A stretch of DNA of 64,000 nt from Sipunculus nudus (lineage: Eukaryota > Annelida > Sipuncula > Golfingiida > Sipunculidae). This document shows positions 35,501-48,600 of the stretch, piece by piece. Numbering within the stretch: the first letter of the stretch is position 1; every line of letters begins with the position of its first letter. The notes below the pieces were generated by a model that was given only the letters and a program-made list of their open reading frames with translations, did no database searches and had not been told where the DNA came from. A program made the translations under genes and the position numbers. The stretch is from positions 54,761,886 through 54,825,885 of the forward strand of contig CM049322.1 of the NCBI GenBank assembly GCA_026874595.1, given 5' to 3'.

Positions 35501-35804
35501 AATTGATTTCGAGTTTATAGATAGTCTTATGTATTTCGTAATACGACACAATAAGAAAAAATGGAGAGCATATTTGGTCTTGTGTCTTGTGATGCTAGAA
35601 TATAGTTTACTGATAAGCCTTGTATGTCACTACCCAATTTAAAAAGCCATCCAGATCTCAACATTCTCTCTTAATTATTTAGGCCCTATTGCTAAAATAA
35701 TGATTTTGTACAAGCTGAGGCTAGGTGTGATCAATAATCAATGTTTATTTTTATAATAATCATTGGTTTGTATAGGCTGGGAGTATATGTCTATACTAAA
35801 AATA

Positions 35805-36390
35805 AAAGGAAGGCCTGGACTCATTTACAAGCGAAATCGGGGGGGGGGGTCTTGGTGTTATGACCCTAGAGAGTATAATAACGAAAAGACTCCCTATCTA
35901 AATCACAGGGATGATCATTAGTTTTATCAACTTATGAAATAGAATGTCATCAATTGTAGGTAAATTTATAATTTATTTCCTAGGGAATAAAATTATATAT
36001 AAAATGAAAATTTATTAATAATAACTGCGAAAAGAAGTGGATGAAATGGGAGATGTTATAGCTCAAGGGGGCTTCGCACTTGATCCGTCGTTTCAGGTAT
36101 GGAGACTGGGGGGGGGGGGGGGGGGGGTCTGTCTAGGTTCATTAAAAAAGTTAAGGGCCCCCAAAATCCACTTCTACCATTGATGTATGACATAATGAAA
36201 TGAGTGCCAAGGGATCGAGAAACACCTGTCGTTAACAGTTATTGACCCTGCAAATGGGTCAGTCCAACCCGGGTTTATTCACATGCACAATAGAATTGTG
36301 ACATACCATAAGGCCGCTTTTAGGGCAGTTCGGCTGTTTTCGGCTGAATTTTAAGTCTTGGAGATAAGCAGTAAAACAGAATGTTCTATT
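35805..36390 (+). repeat. Dispersed repeat R1 with poly-G runs
   Basis: Starts near AAGGCCTGGACTCATTTACA and contains two poly-G runs (35839-35850 and about 36109-36127). It aligns along its length with R2 at 41388-41950 through shared words such as TATAATAACG, TAATAATAACTGCGAAAAGA and GGGATCGAGAAACACCTG. The copies are diverged and share orientation. Probably a non-autonomous transposon; the shared downstream GGCAGTTCGG segment may be its terminus. Confidence 0.6.
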
Positions 36391-36769
36391 GTTAAACTTC
36401 CCCACGTAAATATACCTTTTGCCTACCAAAATACAATACAAATGTCCCGAACTTTGGGGGGTAGATACTTTTAATAAATACTGCATGAAGGCTGTTTATG
36501 GTCGGGGTATGGAGAGATGTGTATAATATAAATATATCTGTAAAATGCCATTGATCTAGGGGTTCAACTCCTTGTTTTATGTCAATTATAAATTTGCACA
36601 GTGGAATTTGTTATATCATGTGCTGGGTACTGCATGTTGCCACTGGCGGTCAATGTCAAATGTCATCCAGGGACATGTCATAGGGTACGGTGCATGTGAT
36701 GGCTATATCTGTAACAGTTTTTCATTACGTTTATCATTAACACTTTGTCATTAAGAGATCTGTGTGTTT

Positions 36770-37090
36770 TGTCTATCTGTGCAATGAAGTTTAACCAAGT
36801 AGCCCAAGTAACTGGCAATTTTCCTCTAGACAGTACAGTACCCAGATTGTCCTCTTGAGAAAGAATGTTCTCTACAGTGTTATTCTTGTTAACCTTAGTT
36901 CCTGCTGTCCTTGGTCTGCCAGTCCAAGCTTGCCGATTAACTGAAAAAGTCCTTTCAAAAAGTTAGATTTTCCTATTCGCAGAACGTAGATTCCACCCCT
37001 TCTCTGAAAATTCTTTTGCAATGACGCCCCTCTCCATGCCTTTTCCATGAAGCAACACTTGATCAATTCCTTCTCGGCAGAGCTAAAAAA
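36770..37090 (-). mobile_element. Tc1/mariner-like transposase remnant
   Basis: Read on the minus strand, one frame gives GVIAKEFSEKGWNLRSANRK, a stop, then TGRPRTAGTKVNK and VENILSQEDNLGT. The order (helix-turn-helix with EF..K.W..R, a GRPRTA hook, then a VE..LSQED..GT block) is that of the N-terminal DNA-binding region of mariner-type transposases seen in many invertebrates. Stops and frameshifts are present and no catalytic domain follows, so it is a fossil. The open frame at 36872-37066 is in the wrong frame. Confidence 0.6.
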
Positions 37091-40000
37091 AAGTATTCTG
37101 TATACAGCAGGGCATTGAAATCAAAAGTGCTTTATTTTGTTTTTGGCATGGAAATATGTACATAGTCACTTAGGAGCAAAAGACCATCACACCTGTACCA
37201 TATGTGCTGTACCGAGATGACACTTGACATCGACCGCCGGGGACATCATATGGCTGTATACAAAGCATTGGATATAGCAAATTTCACTATGCAAATTTAT
37301 TCATGTCATAAACCAGGAAGTTGAACAGCTGGATAAATAAGATTATACAGGCATATTTATATTTTATACATCTTTCTTCTCTGTAACTACTAATACAGTT
37401 TTTATGAAATAATTAACCCTTTAAGTATAGGACTTTTTTTTCTGAATCACCGGTTATATTTGTAATCAACACTATGATGACAGACCCTGCCGCTGCCGAA
37501 GCTGACAGAGTATTGTGTGATCTGCAAATCGTGTCATGGGTGTATCGCCGTACAACATCTCTGACATATATAAGAAGTCGAGGTTTTATATTTAGATTGA
37601 ACGGTAATATTAAAGTAAAAATCTGTACCTGGGTAAAACCTATTTTGTTTATTTTTTTCCCTTTAATCTGCTGTATTGATCCTCCAAATTAATTGGTATT
37701 ATTTATGCATTTGATATGATTTTGTTACACATTTGATTGACTTTTAACGATGCACTTTAACCTTGGAACATAGTTAATATCCTAATTATGATTGAAAAAA
37801 CTGTCGTATGGCCAGATAAAATGTCAGTCAGCTCGCCTCTGCGAATAAAGTATTTACATAATATATGGATGCGGCACTGATAAAAAAAGAACCCTTATCT
37901 AAAGGAAAATGCAAAGTCGCCTCCGTCACCGGATTATTGAAATAATCGGTTAATGTAAAACGTGTTCAAATAGAACAACTTATTCCACAATGGTCATCCT
38001 AGGCAAAGAGGGGGAACTTGTAAACAATTCAAAGAAGAAATGCAGGAATTTTCTCGTAACCTGGTCATCTGATGAAAGAGAACTGATTTTGTTTTAACAA
38101 GAAGGTTCTATATATTCACATCTGGAATCGTTTAATACATAAATTTTGAAAAAAAAACTACTAAGGAACAACAACGGTTTGCGAATAAAGACCAAAGGAA
38201 GATATGTAGAAGGTAAATGCGCCTGCTGCTTTTGATTCACAAGGTTGATAGTTTTTGGGGATCGTTGTAAATTACCAAAGAACAGAAAACAAGAAAACGT
38301 GTCCTGTACAGTTGAACATATTTTTTTTCTTTTTCCAATTTAGTTCAGACAAGAATTGTATTAGAATGCAAAGTTTTTAACATCCATTCTGTTGCTCTAC
38401 TGTTAACCTATATCCATGTTCCTCTACCGGAAACTTATGCCGTGAAGAGTGTATTATTTCATCTTAATTGAGAGGAACTCTAAACTCGAAGGGCTCGTTT
38501 GATTGATAGCTATGATTGATAAGGCTGAGCATATGTTAGCTTCTGGTTAGACAGAAGACTATAAACTGCGCATGTGTGACTTTAGTGTGACTCTAGTGAG
38601 CAATGCATCGGGGCAATATATATGGTATGTAAAGTGAGTGCCTAATGGTAACATTAATATAATCCTACATTTACATTTTAAAAAGTGATTGTTTATTACC
38701 AGGACAATTGAAACGTCGTTTCTGATTTTCTTTATTTAGACGCTTGATAGGTTGGTTAAGGCAGTGCGTATGGTGTGTGACACTTCATTATCACAAGCAG
38801 GTTTAAAGGTACCTAAAATCCTACTACCCACCAAGGGGTCGCCTGATTTATTTGTTAGCTTAGAAAGGTTAACCAGATTTTATGTTGCATCAAGGCAAAC
38901 TGACATTTCAAAAGTGCGCGTTAGAGTTTTCCTTTAGCATGTAAAAAGAAGTGGAATTAATGGCATAATATTCCAATTTTTGTACTCTGATTTCCTTTGC
39001 CTGTGTAGATGAAAAAAGGGGGAAAATAAAACAAGAGACGATAATTACGTAAACCGCAGTTAATACCCCAAAATACACAATGATGATTCCTTGAACTATA
39101 TTTGAAACAACATGGAACAACGCTCAGTCATATCTCGGAATTATTCAGGGTTTTGTTCCTAGGATCGGATGTGAACCTTATATTTATGTATACATATAAA
39201 AACACACCTCGTCTCCAGAGGACTCATTCCTATGTGGGAATTTTAGATCGATAAGATGAACATTTTATCCTGCTTCAAGCCAACATGTTGACTTTTAATT
39301 TGCAAGAGTAATTTCATGGGTCATTTCAGGATAATGGTATAATAGACGGTATTCGAACATGATGTGAATTCAAGGCTCAGACACATTTGAAAATAAACGA
39401 GTGTTAAGTGAATAAAAATTACCTTCATAAATTAATTCGTTATTTAAACATAAAGCTGTTTGCTTTAATTGTGTTATATCTTGATAAATCATATATAAAC
39501 ATGAAAGGTCCTTTCAAATTAATTTGACCTTCAAATGAACATATCCATTTAAATACAAGGAAGTAAAGTATAAAAAAAAAACAAGCGGACGCCTTTCTCT
39601 AGTAGCAACATGTTGTCGTGCAATTTTTGTAGGAAACCTGCTTGAAAATATGAAGTTTTAAATCGCCCAACGCTGCACGCATATCAGTGGCCCTCACTTA
39701 CCGGCATGTTTCAAATAGAGTACAGTGTTTTATCTGTGTTAGAAGTTGGACTTAATGTCATCTAGGTCATGTTACAACATTCACAGAAGGGCGGTTTATT
39801 CATGGCCTAACTCGAATAGACCCGTCATGTATTATCCAATCAAAGTTCAACTGTACCTGTTGACAGGTAAATACAAGTTAACATTTAGTTTGTAGCAGTG
39901 GGTTTGTAATATATATGCAGGATAAACAGCAAACACACAGTGTGACATCGATTAATCTAAATGTTTCTATGTGATTTTTCTTCAGTTTATTTTCAGAAAC

Positions 40001-41387
40001 CACCGCTGCTAATCATGATTTACATTTGCACATATCACCTGGACATTGTACGTAAATAAAACACTTAAAGCCGCCTTGAACTTTCCGCCGGTAAAGATAT
40101 GGCACTCCGTATTGGACATGACGTGATGATCATCTTTCGCCTAGTGCTATTTACAAATATTGTTATGAAACAATAACAGTAATTTATGTTATTTACCGTA
40201 TCTTAAGGGTAACAAGTTATATGTTTTTCTGAGGCAAAACGGTTACTGTATGACCTTTAACCCTAAGCCAGTTATGAGATACGGATTGGCAATGTATGTG
40301 CCTTCATAATGTTGTGTTAGTTATTACTTTATAATTCACAAAGCAAGTAAGTTTCCAAATTTACTTCTAAACCCTATTACATCAATATAAGGTATTTATT
40401 ATCGATTTCTTGAGTATAATGAATCTTTTGCATTTTTAACACATTTATATTGCAATGTTAAGATTGTTTACATTTTCATTTATATATATATATGTCAGTG
40501 TCAGGAAGTAAGGAATGTTGTGCGTGTAATGAAAAGAGATTTCAGCAACGTTATACCAAGAGAAGTATTGTGAAAAGGTAGGGTTGTCAATCAGCAATAT
40601 CGGAACAAGAGGGATGCAGATGTCCAGATTTTGGTTGATAGTAATGTATTAATTGCGATATTGAAAATATCTGGATGTAGTGGCGTAAGCTGAAAAATAT
40701 ATAGTGTAGGTAAAGGGAAGGAGAGCCATCGTTTGTGTTTTTAAGGCATTTAGGTAACACGCGGCCGCTATTATAAGCATTCCCATCTTTGTCGGAACCA
40801 GTTGAGCTGTTTTCGGCGAGAGCGTACACGTTATTTAGAAACCACTCAAAATTCACTCCAAATGATATGTTCATTAAAATAATTTATTTTCATATCGGTA
40901 GGTAACTGCGGGAACCAGTGACGGATCCATGTGTTACCTGCTATATAGAGAACAGTTTATATATGTAAAGTAATGAGGAAATTTTGCACCTTTCTAAAAA
41001 AATATGAGGATATTCTGTTCTCAAAAATGTCTTTGCAGAACGTAGTCAAACTCTTCGTATGGCGGGCTAAAATATTTATATTTCTCGCAAATATGGATAT
41101 CAACTTGAATGTCCAAACATTGAATGGTTATAACATTTTGATTACCAATACCTTGAAAATGCCCACTTATATTTATAACTTGCAAAATAGCATAGTTTAA
41201 ATGCAATCCTCGTGGGAGTATAATTGATATGTTCAAGTCGCATATTAAATCTGCGTGCAATTTACCGGCTTCTGTGGTCTAAGCACCCCCCCCCCCCGAT
41301 TCAACAGAGCACAGATGGTGAGTTCGAGTATTAGACGAGGAGCAGTGAAATGTTTCACAACCCTAGCTGAGCTATGTAGGCTAATGG

Positions 41388-41950
41388 AAAGGCCTGGTGA
41401 CATTCACAGGCGAAATTGGGGGGGGGGGGGGGGCTGTCGGTGTTATGACCCAACAGAGTGTAATAACGGAAAGACTCCATCTCTTATTAAATCACAGGGC
41501 TAATCAGTAGTTTCCTCAACCTTTGAAATATAATGTTATCCATTGTGGGTAAATTAATAATTTCATATCTAGGGAGTAAAGTAATATAAAAAAATGAACA
41601 TTCGTTAATAATAACTGCGAAAAGAAATAGATAAAATGAAAGATGTAAGAGCTCAATGGGAGTCCCCTCTTGATCCATGGTTATAAGGGGGGGGGGGGGG
41701 GTGTCTAGGTCCATTATAAAACAGTTGCTGGGCCTGAAAAGGGGGGCTCCACTCCCCGGATCCGTTTCTACCGTTACTTTATGCTTACATAAGAAATGAG
41801 TGCAAAGGGATCGAGAAACACCTGTTGTCTTAATCCCGTGCTGCATGGAGGTTGATTAAATTGAGAATGACCATTAGGCCGGATTTTGAGTTTTGCCGAA
41901 GGCAGTTCGGTTGGTTTCTGTGGTATACTCACTCAGGTCGGAAAACACGA
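41388..41950 (+). repeat. Dispersed repeat R2 with poly-G runs
   Basis: Second member of the R1 family, same orientation, with its own poly-G runs (41419-41433 and 41688-41702) and GGGATCGAGAAACACCTG near 41808. Diverged from R1 by many substitutions and small indels, so the two insertions are old or were copied from different sources. Confidence 0.6.
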
Positions 41951-42939
41951 AAAATCAATCAAAATGATGTGTACATTAAAAATTTGCCTTTTGTTTTATC
42001 TTAAACTGACAGATTTAACCGAGAGATTATGTATTTTCTGAGAACACTACCATTATCTCCTAATTGCCCCATCCGGAACCGCACCATTGCCCCCCGCACA
42101 ATGAGCAAATAAGTGTCTCCGTGGTAGTTACATAATCATTAACATGAATAAGGATCTCTAATGACTACAAAGTATTCTGGATGCAAACGCTCATTCCCAT
42201 TTGATACTATGATGGGATTAAATTTGTTATGCTCCACGACATCACCTTATGAGGTACTAGGAATTAATACGTAGTATGTGTAATATCAAACGGCAATTGC
42301 TCTTAAAATTAATCTACTGAATAAATTCATCAAATCATTTGGGTGGAACTCGTACTTTAATTATAATCAATTTTCTAGGACATTTTATGTTGCTAGTATC
42401 AGGTGCGCACTCAGATATTTTATCATATGTTATCGGAGTAGAACTCTGACCTTTGGCATGAACCATAACATATTTATGAACTCGTATGCTTTCAATTCCA
42501 CAAACGAGGAGAATACTGCACTATTTGCACAATCTGTGACAAGTTCCCACTATTGGCTCAATCCTTGACAACAGCTTCCTTTCAAATACAATTGACATTT
42601 ACCACGGTAGAAAGCCAAACAACTTATTAGGAAGATCATTGGATGGAAAGGAATAAAGTAAACAGTTATGGGGCCACTTGACAAACAGTTATTGGTACCT
42701 ATGATAACGACACACCAGCAAACATTTTAGTCTAATTCTGCATAGGACGAGCATATTTTAGTATCAACTTGTTACTGAATGTTTGCTGTCAATAAAGACA
42801 AATACTAGACATCCCTTTGCAACATAATATCGACAAACCAAGCATTACCAGCTGTCTTTATCTGATAAATTTGAACATCCATGTTATGTTTATATGGCAA
42901 GGTCAACTGTCTAAGTTGATTTTTTAATATTCCAATACC

Positions 42940-43164
42940 TTATCTCTGTATAGGCTTACCAAAGTTTTCTACCCTCTCCAGCCACCGTGTAAAGATCTGG
43001 TGCATGTTTGATAAATCAATGCTATTCTTGATAACCTTTCCATATTTATTTCGCTCACTTTGAGACCAGGAACCTGATGGAGAGGTCCCTGAGCTGCTAA
43101 AAGAGGTAGAAATATTCGTACGTTCTAGTTTCTCACCTACTTTTTTGAGATATGACCAACACAA
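42940..43164 (-). CDS. Possible small exon, unrecognised
   Basis: Open on the minus strand in both segmental copies with the same frame and only a few residue changes (T/K, S/Y, W/C). The likely coding part runs from an acceptor AAAAAGTAG near 43135 to a donor TTTG|GTAAGC near 42963; both ends would be phase 1, the phase used by the other extracellular exons of the receptor. The peptide is Ser/Thr-rich then basic (EKLERTNISTSF, SWSQSERNKYGKVIK) without cysteines. It could be a stalk exon between signal peptide and CTLD-a. I recognise no domain. Confidence 0.3.
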   Translation of the reverse strand: MCWSYLKKVGEKLERTNISTSFSSSGTSPSGSWSQSERNKYGKVIKNSIDLSNMHQIFTRWLERVENFGKPIQR

Positions 43165-44227
43165 CTATTTCACCTGCAATATATCACCACGATTTTTGTT
43201 ATTTATATATAAAGTCTCATTAATTGCAAATGTACTAGTTGGTGAATGAACATTAACACTTGTTTGTAAGGAAACATACACAATACAATATTTTTACTAT
43301 GTGATGTTTAAAAGTACAGAATCCAGGATACATATGGCTAGATATCGATTCGGTATTTGTTGGTATCATAAATATGATATAACAACATCGTCAGCTGATA
43401 TACGCAATCCGCATCATGGATTTATGAAGTATTGTATGTAATTAAAAAAGTTGAATCTCGTGTTGTATTTTTTATTGTCAGACTGCTTATACTCTAAATG
43501 TTTCTACTACTTAATGAACAATAATATTAGCGGACAAAAATACCTTTCATTTAAATTATGCTGATGTTGATTGTTGCCCGGGTTTCGTGAGGTAATATAT
43601 TCGTGTAAAGATCTATGTGTATGTATTTATGCATGAAGTTAAAAAAATCCTGTAACGTCATTGTTAAATTTCAAATGAGCATTTCCTGCATTCGTGATTT
43701 CTAATTAATCAAACATTGTCTCTGTTCAGTAACTGATTGTATCACAGTTGCACCGGTCTCACGTGATCAGGTGACAGGAACTTTAAGTGTATGCCGGACT
43801 TACCAGAGCTCTGTCAAGAAACATGACAGGATCATATATTTGTTTATTTTCAGTTTATTTTGATTTTATATATACCTGAAGTATAGTTGTAAACAATATA
43901 TGTTTAAAATGAATGTTATGTATAAAATATGATAATGAAAGCGACCAGATAATAATATATCTGATATAATTTTTCCACATAAAACTCAAAATGTAACACC
44001 AACACAAATATAAGGCAAGTAACTCAGAGGCATAAATACAAACCCTTCAGACATGATCAGACAACATGGCGTACATGGAAAATGTAGTGCACAAAATGGT
44101 GTCTTAGATAAGGGAACAGAGCTAACATACCAACGGGCCTGGCTACCAACTGTTTGGCAATAGAATAATCCATCATGTTGATCTAAGACAAGCTGAAAGT
44201 TCCATGTAAACAAGGTAGGAAACCTAC

Positions 44228-44294
44228 CTTGGACAGCGACCACAAGGAAGTAGAATAACGCACACAAGAAGACACCTCCATCGGGTGGAAACAT
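44228..44294 (-). CDS. Signal-peptide exon, probable first coding exon of the receptor gene
   Basis: ATG at 44294 opens 22 codons, MFPPDGGVFLCALFYFLVVA then VQ, followed by one leftover G at a consensus donor AAG|GTAGGT. A short N-terminus, a hydrophobic core and a small residue before the end form a typical secretory signal. The phase-1 end fits CTLD-a exon 1, giving VQ-G-PSTSG across the junction. The intron would be about 9 kb, so other exons may intervene. The same exon in the other segmental copy (53292-53358) has a stop codon. No TATA box is evident upstream. Confidence 0.6.
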
Positions 44295-45020
44295 ATTTCC
44301 CGCTATTGTAAGTCACACCTATAGTTCAAATAAAGTTAATCTCGAAACCCGATGACACTTATCCCTACACACGTGTTCCGCCACTGTATTTATAACTTAA
44401 TAAGCAGTGTAAGTTTCTTATCTATATTTACCGTTGGACTTTGTGTAACCTTACGCCGTCACATAGAGGTCGAATGATTGAAAGCTTGGTTATAGGCCAG
44501 CTATAAATGATTGATATGTTAGTTTGTTTCGAGGTAGGTTGTTAAATAAAACTTACGCATGTGTCACTAGTTCACTCACTCTACCCAGTATATGAATTGA
44601 GTCGTTAATGTGGCAACGTTTTTAATTTTATTAAGCGCACTCCGTATGTTACTGTCAGGCAATCCTTTTATTCAGAACATCTGGACATTATTTATCATAT
44701 GAGATATCATGTGTAGTGCACTTTTCAGGTTCACTTATTAAATTTTAATACTTATTGATACTTCATTCAATTTGAAATTTTACATTTTGAAATTAATAAA
44801 AGTAAATCATATTTTATATTCATTAAAAGCAGATGAATACTGTAAAACATTTTCAGGAACAGTTAATAAAAATGGCATGTTTTTTTACACAGAGCTTAGC
44901 ATAAAATACCTGTAGATGATAAGTACACGTAAGAATTACACCCTGACCCTAAAAGGCTATATTTAAATATAAAATAACAATATCTGTTTGGTTTCACCAA
45001 GAAATCGTTATATCCTAACA

Positions 45021-45022
<2 letters not shown>

Positions 45023-45076
<54 letters not shown>

Positions 45077-45148
45077 TTTTACTGTAGTAACCTCTGGATT
45101 GAGTGGCAGTGTTCATAAATCTGAGCACGTGCTGAGCAAGGGTAAGGT

Positions 45149-45211
<63 letters not shown>
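45023..45211. repeat. Two TA microsatellites, segmental copy A
   Basis: TA runs at 45023-45074 and 45149-45211 separated by a unique stretch ending AGCAAGGGTAAGG. Confidence 0.9.
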
Positions 45212-45532
45212 TTTAATTTCATGAGGTTAACCCTATTCTAATTTCTGCTTCGAGGCAAACCTGTGACTCAGAAATTTGTATCGTGAGTCAATCATAGCAC
45301 ATGCAAAATGTTGGTCAAAGGCTTGATTGTAAAAAATATGAGTTTATGTTCTACATACGACAAAAAAATATTTAAGGGGATAAAAAATAGTAAAATTAAC
45401 TCTCTAAATCAAGTCACTGCTGAACGAAAAATAGAGCAAAAGAAACCAAGAAGGAAGCTATTTGAACAATTCTTTAGTATTTCTCATATAATAAGTTCAT
45501 TGTCGGTTATATCTACATATATATATGAAAAA

Positions 45533-45538
<6 letters not shown>

Positions 45539-45577
<39 letters not shown>

Positions 45578-45613
45578 CGAGAGAGAGATAGAGAAAGATG
45601 ATGGGGGGGGGGG
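45539..45613. repeat. GA microsatellite followed by poly-G, copy A
   Basis: A GA run at 45539-45590 with interruptions, then an 11-base G run at 45603-45613. The Arg-Glu repeat peptide across it is an artefact. Confidence 0.9.
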
Positions 45614-48600
45614 ATTTGCTATAAGGAAAAAATTTGTTATCACAAGCAGTCAAAGTGTCAAGATATTTAAGAATCTTCGTCGGAAAATATAAAAAAAAAC
45701 CTTTGATTATATAATTTTGCATATGTCAGCAAAGCCAGATAATAATATATTTAAATGTATATAAATGCTGACATACATGATTTTATATGAAGGTGCTACA
45801 GGAGTTGCATCACTTGAAAAAAGCAACCATGCTTAGAAATAGGGCCCTTCAAAAATAGGAAGGGTGATTATGGTAAATATTGGACGCGAAAATGAGCGTT
45901 TTTAAAATAAAAAGAATGCTGAAAGTTAAGAGTTTAACGTTTCGATTACATTTTTACCGGAGTGCCGGTTTCGGGAACACTGTGACCTATAACCTATCTA
46001 AACCTCTCACAATATTAAAACATTGTGTTAAAGTGAAAATGTGTAGAATGTAGATCTCATACAAACAAGTGAAGAATTGAGAAAAGACATAGCTTTGCAA
46101 GAAGTGATCTGCAATGAAGGCGTTTGTTTTGCTTTGAATGATTTAAAAGTACAAGTGAATAAAGATTCAAGTAAATTTTCTACTCAAACTCAGGTATACC
46201 AGTTTTGTGAGCTGTTTAGATATTTACAGAGAAAATTAATTGATGTTATGCATTTATCATTGAGTTATCCCCATTACCCTCCGGAAGTGGTACACCACTT
46301 AATACGGACACATAGCAGACATCGTGTCACCTGGACTTTATAGAATAGTAATACCCGTTTTTAATTTCTTAGCAGCTTCATTTTTGATACATTTAAAGTC
46401 AAACATTAAAATTGTTAATTCAATTAACCTTTACAGTGATTATTTTAAGTTGCCCTGTGCTATGTGGTGGTGGTTAACATTTCATCATGCTGCACACATT
46501 TCCTCATTCAGATTACATTTCTTCTTTTTTTTACTTTGACGTATGATTTTGTATAAATCTGTAACATTATTGAATGGAAGATATTCGCAGGCTTTAGCAA
46601 GGTATCAAGTTTGAGTCATAACAGCACATTGTTAGTTATAGGCTAGCCTCATGAAGGACATATATCAGTGTATGTACCTTGTGACTGAGTATTCATTAGC
46701 AGTAAGGACACATTATAAATAACCCTTTTATAATTTAATCTCGACACCACTAAGCTCTACCAGGTGTTTTGTCTTATAAATTTGCTTTCGATTACCTTTA
46801 ACACATTATGAGGAGAGTCGACATTAACATCAGCCATGGCGAAACTATAAAAGAGAGAATGACTTTGAGGAGTATGGACCATACCGAATGACCAATGCTA
46901 TGGGTGCGTACGCGACATTTTACAATTCATATCATCGCTTGTAACACTGGTAATTATCGCCACTGTAGAGAAAAAAATGTATGAATAAATTGTTAAACAC
47001 TTCGATGTAATTGGAAATAATTTCTGTTTGAACCAACGTTCACTTATGTTTAAATATTTTGACAGGTTTTTCCTTCATTTCCCTTCAATTTTTTTTCTAT
47101 ATTCATTCTATAGAATATTAAATGTAGAGCATGTATTATTTCCGTACAAAACTGAGGTGTGGATGCTAGCAAAAAGTAATATAAGCTAGGGAAAAGTAAT
47201 ATTTTAATAAAATTAATATCGATTTTAAGTGATATATGTCATTCTGTGGCCACCTAGACGGGGTTTCCATTATTTAAATCATTAACTTTTTAATTTTTTT
47301 TGGCGTCAAACGTTTTACGTGTTATTTAAAATTTGCCACAATCCTAGAACCAAGGATTCCATGGCAAACCTATGACAATACTCAAATTAAGCAAAAAAAA
47401 TCCTTGAAATTGTTTTGAGTATTCAAACTACAACAACATATACCCACGTCAGTCAAATGTTATTATTATTATTATCATTGTTTATGTTTATGTTTATGGT
47501 TGAGTCCCTTGTCACTCAGGAGTCCTTATTTGTAATTCCTTGTGACAAAGAAGGCCATTTTATCCTGTTATTCTTTTATCCTAAAGCAATAGTCAATGAG
47601 CTTTAAATTTCTGTGTTCCATGGCAGTTTGAAAATTTGTATTTTTTTCATATATATGAAATAACATGTCGAATGCGCATAATGTATAACATGAAAACAGT
47701 ATAATAATAGTATTACCCGAAAAAAATACATTTGTAATTCCTTCTTGATACAGAACAAAAATGTCTTCATAATCTTTTATTCAAGCATGGGAATCAAAAT
47801 ATGGATTAAATAGGAAAAAAAGTTGAATTTTATGCAAAGTGGAGTGTTTGAGGATATGTCTGTTATGCTGTCATGTCACTGTTCGAATACCAAGTAGATA
47901 AAAGCAACCCAGATCGCCTCCATAAAGGCACAAAAAACATAGCAAGAACACAATTTTCCGGTGGAAAATCATATTTTCTTATTTTCCAAGACCTGTCTCG
48001 TTCTTAACAGGATATTACTCAGCTGAAATATTCTAAACCTCGTGTCGTATTGACGAGGTGTGTTCAAACCTTGTTATACTTTTTCACTGTTCATCTTTGA
48101 ACCAAGTAGTATCTTTCTGTGCCAACCACATGCATGGCTAATAGTCCAATTTTCTGTTCAAGGCAGTGTGCCATTTAACCGAAGGGTAACCTATATTTCA
48201 CTTGTGTACTTTAACACTCTAGTTATTCTTAAACATACACACACGTTTGAATGTTTTTTAGGAGATGGTCTTGGACTGTGGTGGTCTGCGTTATCTAACG
48301 TCGTTACCTATACATTTCATATTCTACAGAGGAAAATTAAGAAACAAACAGCAACCGTCATTTGCACAACGGTCATTTGTGAGAAGATGGGCAATGCCCC
48401 CTGTCGTCTACAGTAAAACTATCATTTCAGCATTCGTCCTAGCCGTTCATGTGACTATGTAATCAATCTGAGCACACTGAGTAGCCGTGGTTAAATAGAA
48501 AATGTCCTATAATATATTGAGATTATAATTATTATTCCTTCTGTCACACTAGTCTTTCTTAGTTTAAAAATCTCTCACCTCTAGGTGATCAGTTTAAGTC

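Larger units (their letters stand above)
35050..44227. other. Long first intron of the receptor gene
   Basis: About 9.2 kb between CTLD-a and the signal-peptide exon. It contains a TA microsatellite (35477-35500), two members of a poly-G-bearing repeat family (35805-36390 and 41388-41950), a mariner-like transposase remnant (36770-37090) and a small possible exon (42940-43164). Other open frames here, on either strand, show no recognisable domain. Confidence 0.5.
25555..44294 (-). other. Composite gene model: signal peptide, CTLD-a, CTLD-b, TM, NACHT, LRR
   Basis: Joining exons 44228-44294, 34831-35049, 34458-34574, 32568-32813, 32199-32435, 31964-32091, 31602-31683, 29668-29882 and 25555-29079 gives one continuous frame. 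Every junction is phase-compatible: 1-1 through the lectin exons, 1-0 across the transmembrane exon, 0-1 and 1-0 before the NACHT exon. The product would have an extracellular tandem lectin head, one membrane pass and a cytoplasmic NACHT-LRR. Most NLRs are soluble, so this is unusual. The weakest links are the signal-peptide exon (9-kb intron) and the acceptor of the juxtamembrane exon. Alternatively the lectin-TM exons and the NACHT exons belong to two adjacent genes, but the split glycine codon between 31602 and 29882 argues against that. Confidence 0.65.

Noticed and set aside
38908-39120. Minus-strand open frame with a long hydrophobic run, resembling an extra transmembrane exon (phase-1 acceptor possible)
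   Set aside because: No lectin exon lies upstream, no donor fits at the expected place, and AT-rich DNA often gives such runs.
45308-45601. Plus-strand 97-codon frame ending in Arg-Glu repeats, also seen at 54346
   Set aside because: The tail is a translated GA microsatellite and the frame is not kept between the two copies.
46077-46343. 88-codon plus-strand frame in segmental copy A
   Set aside because: Most of it is deleted in copy B, it lacks a proper ATG, and it matches nothing recognised.
48060-48416. 118-codon plus-strand frame, partly repeated at 56983
   Set aside because: The frame is interrupted in copy B and shows no domain.
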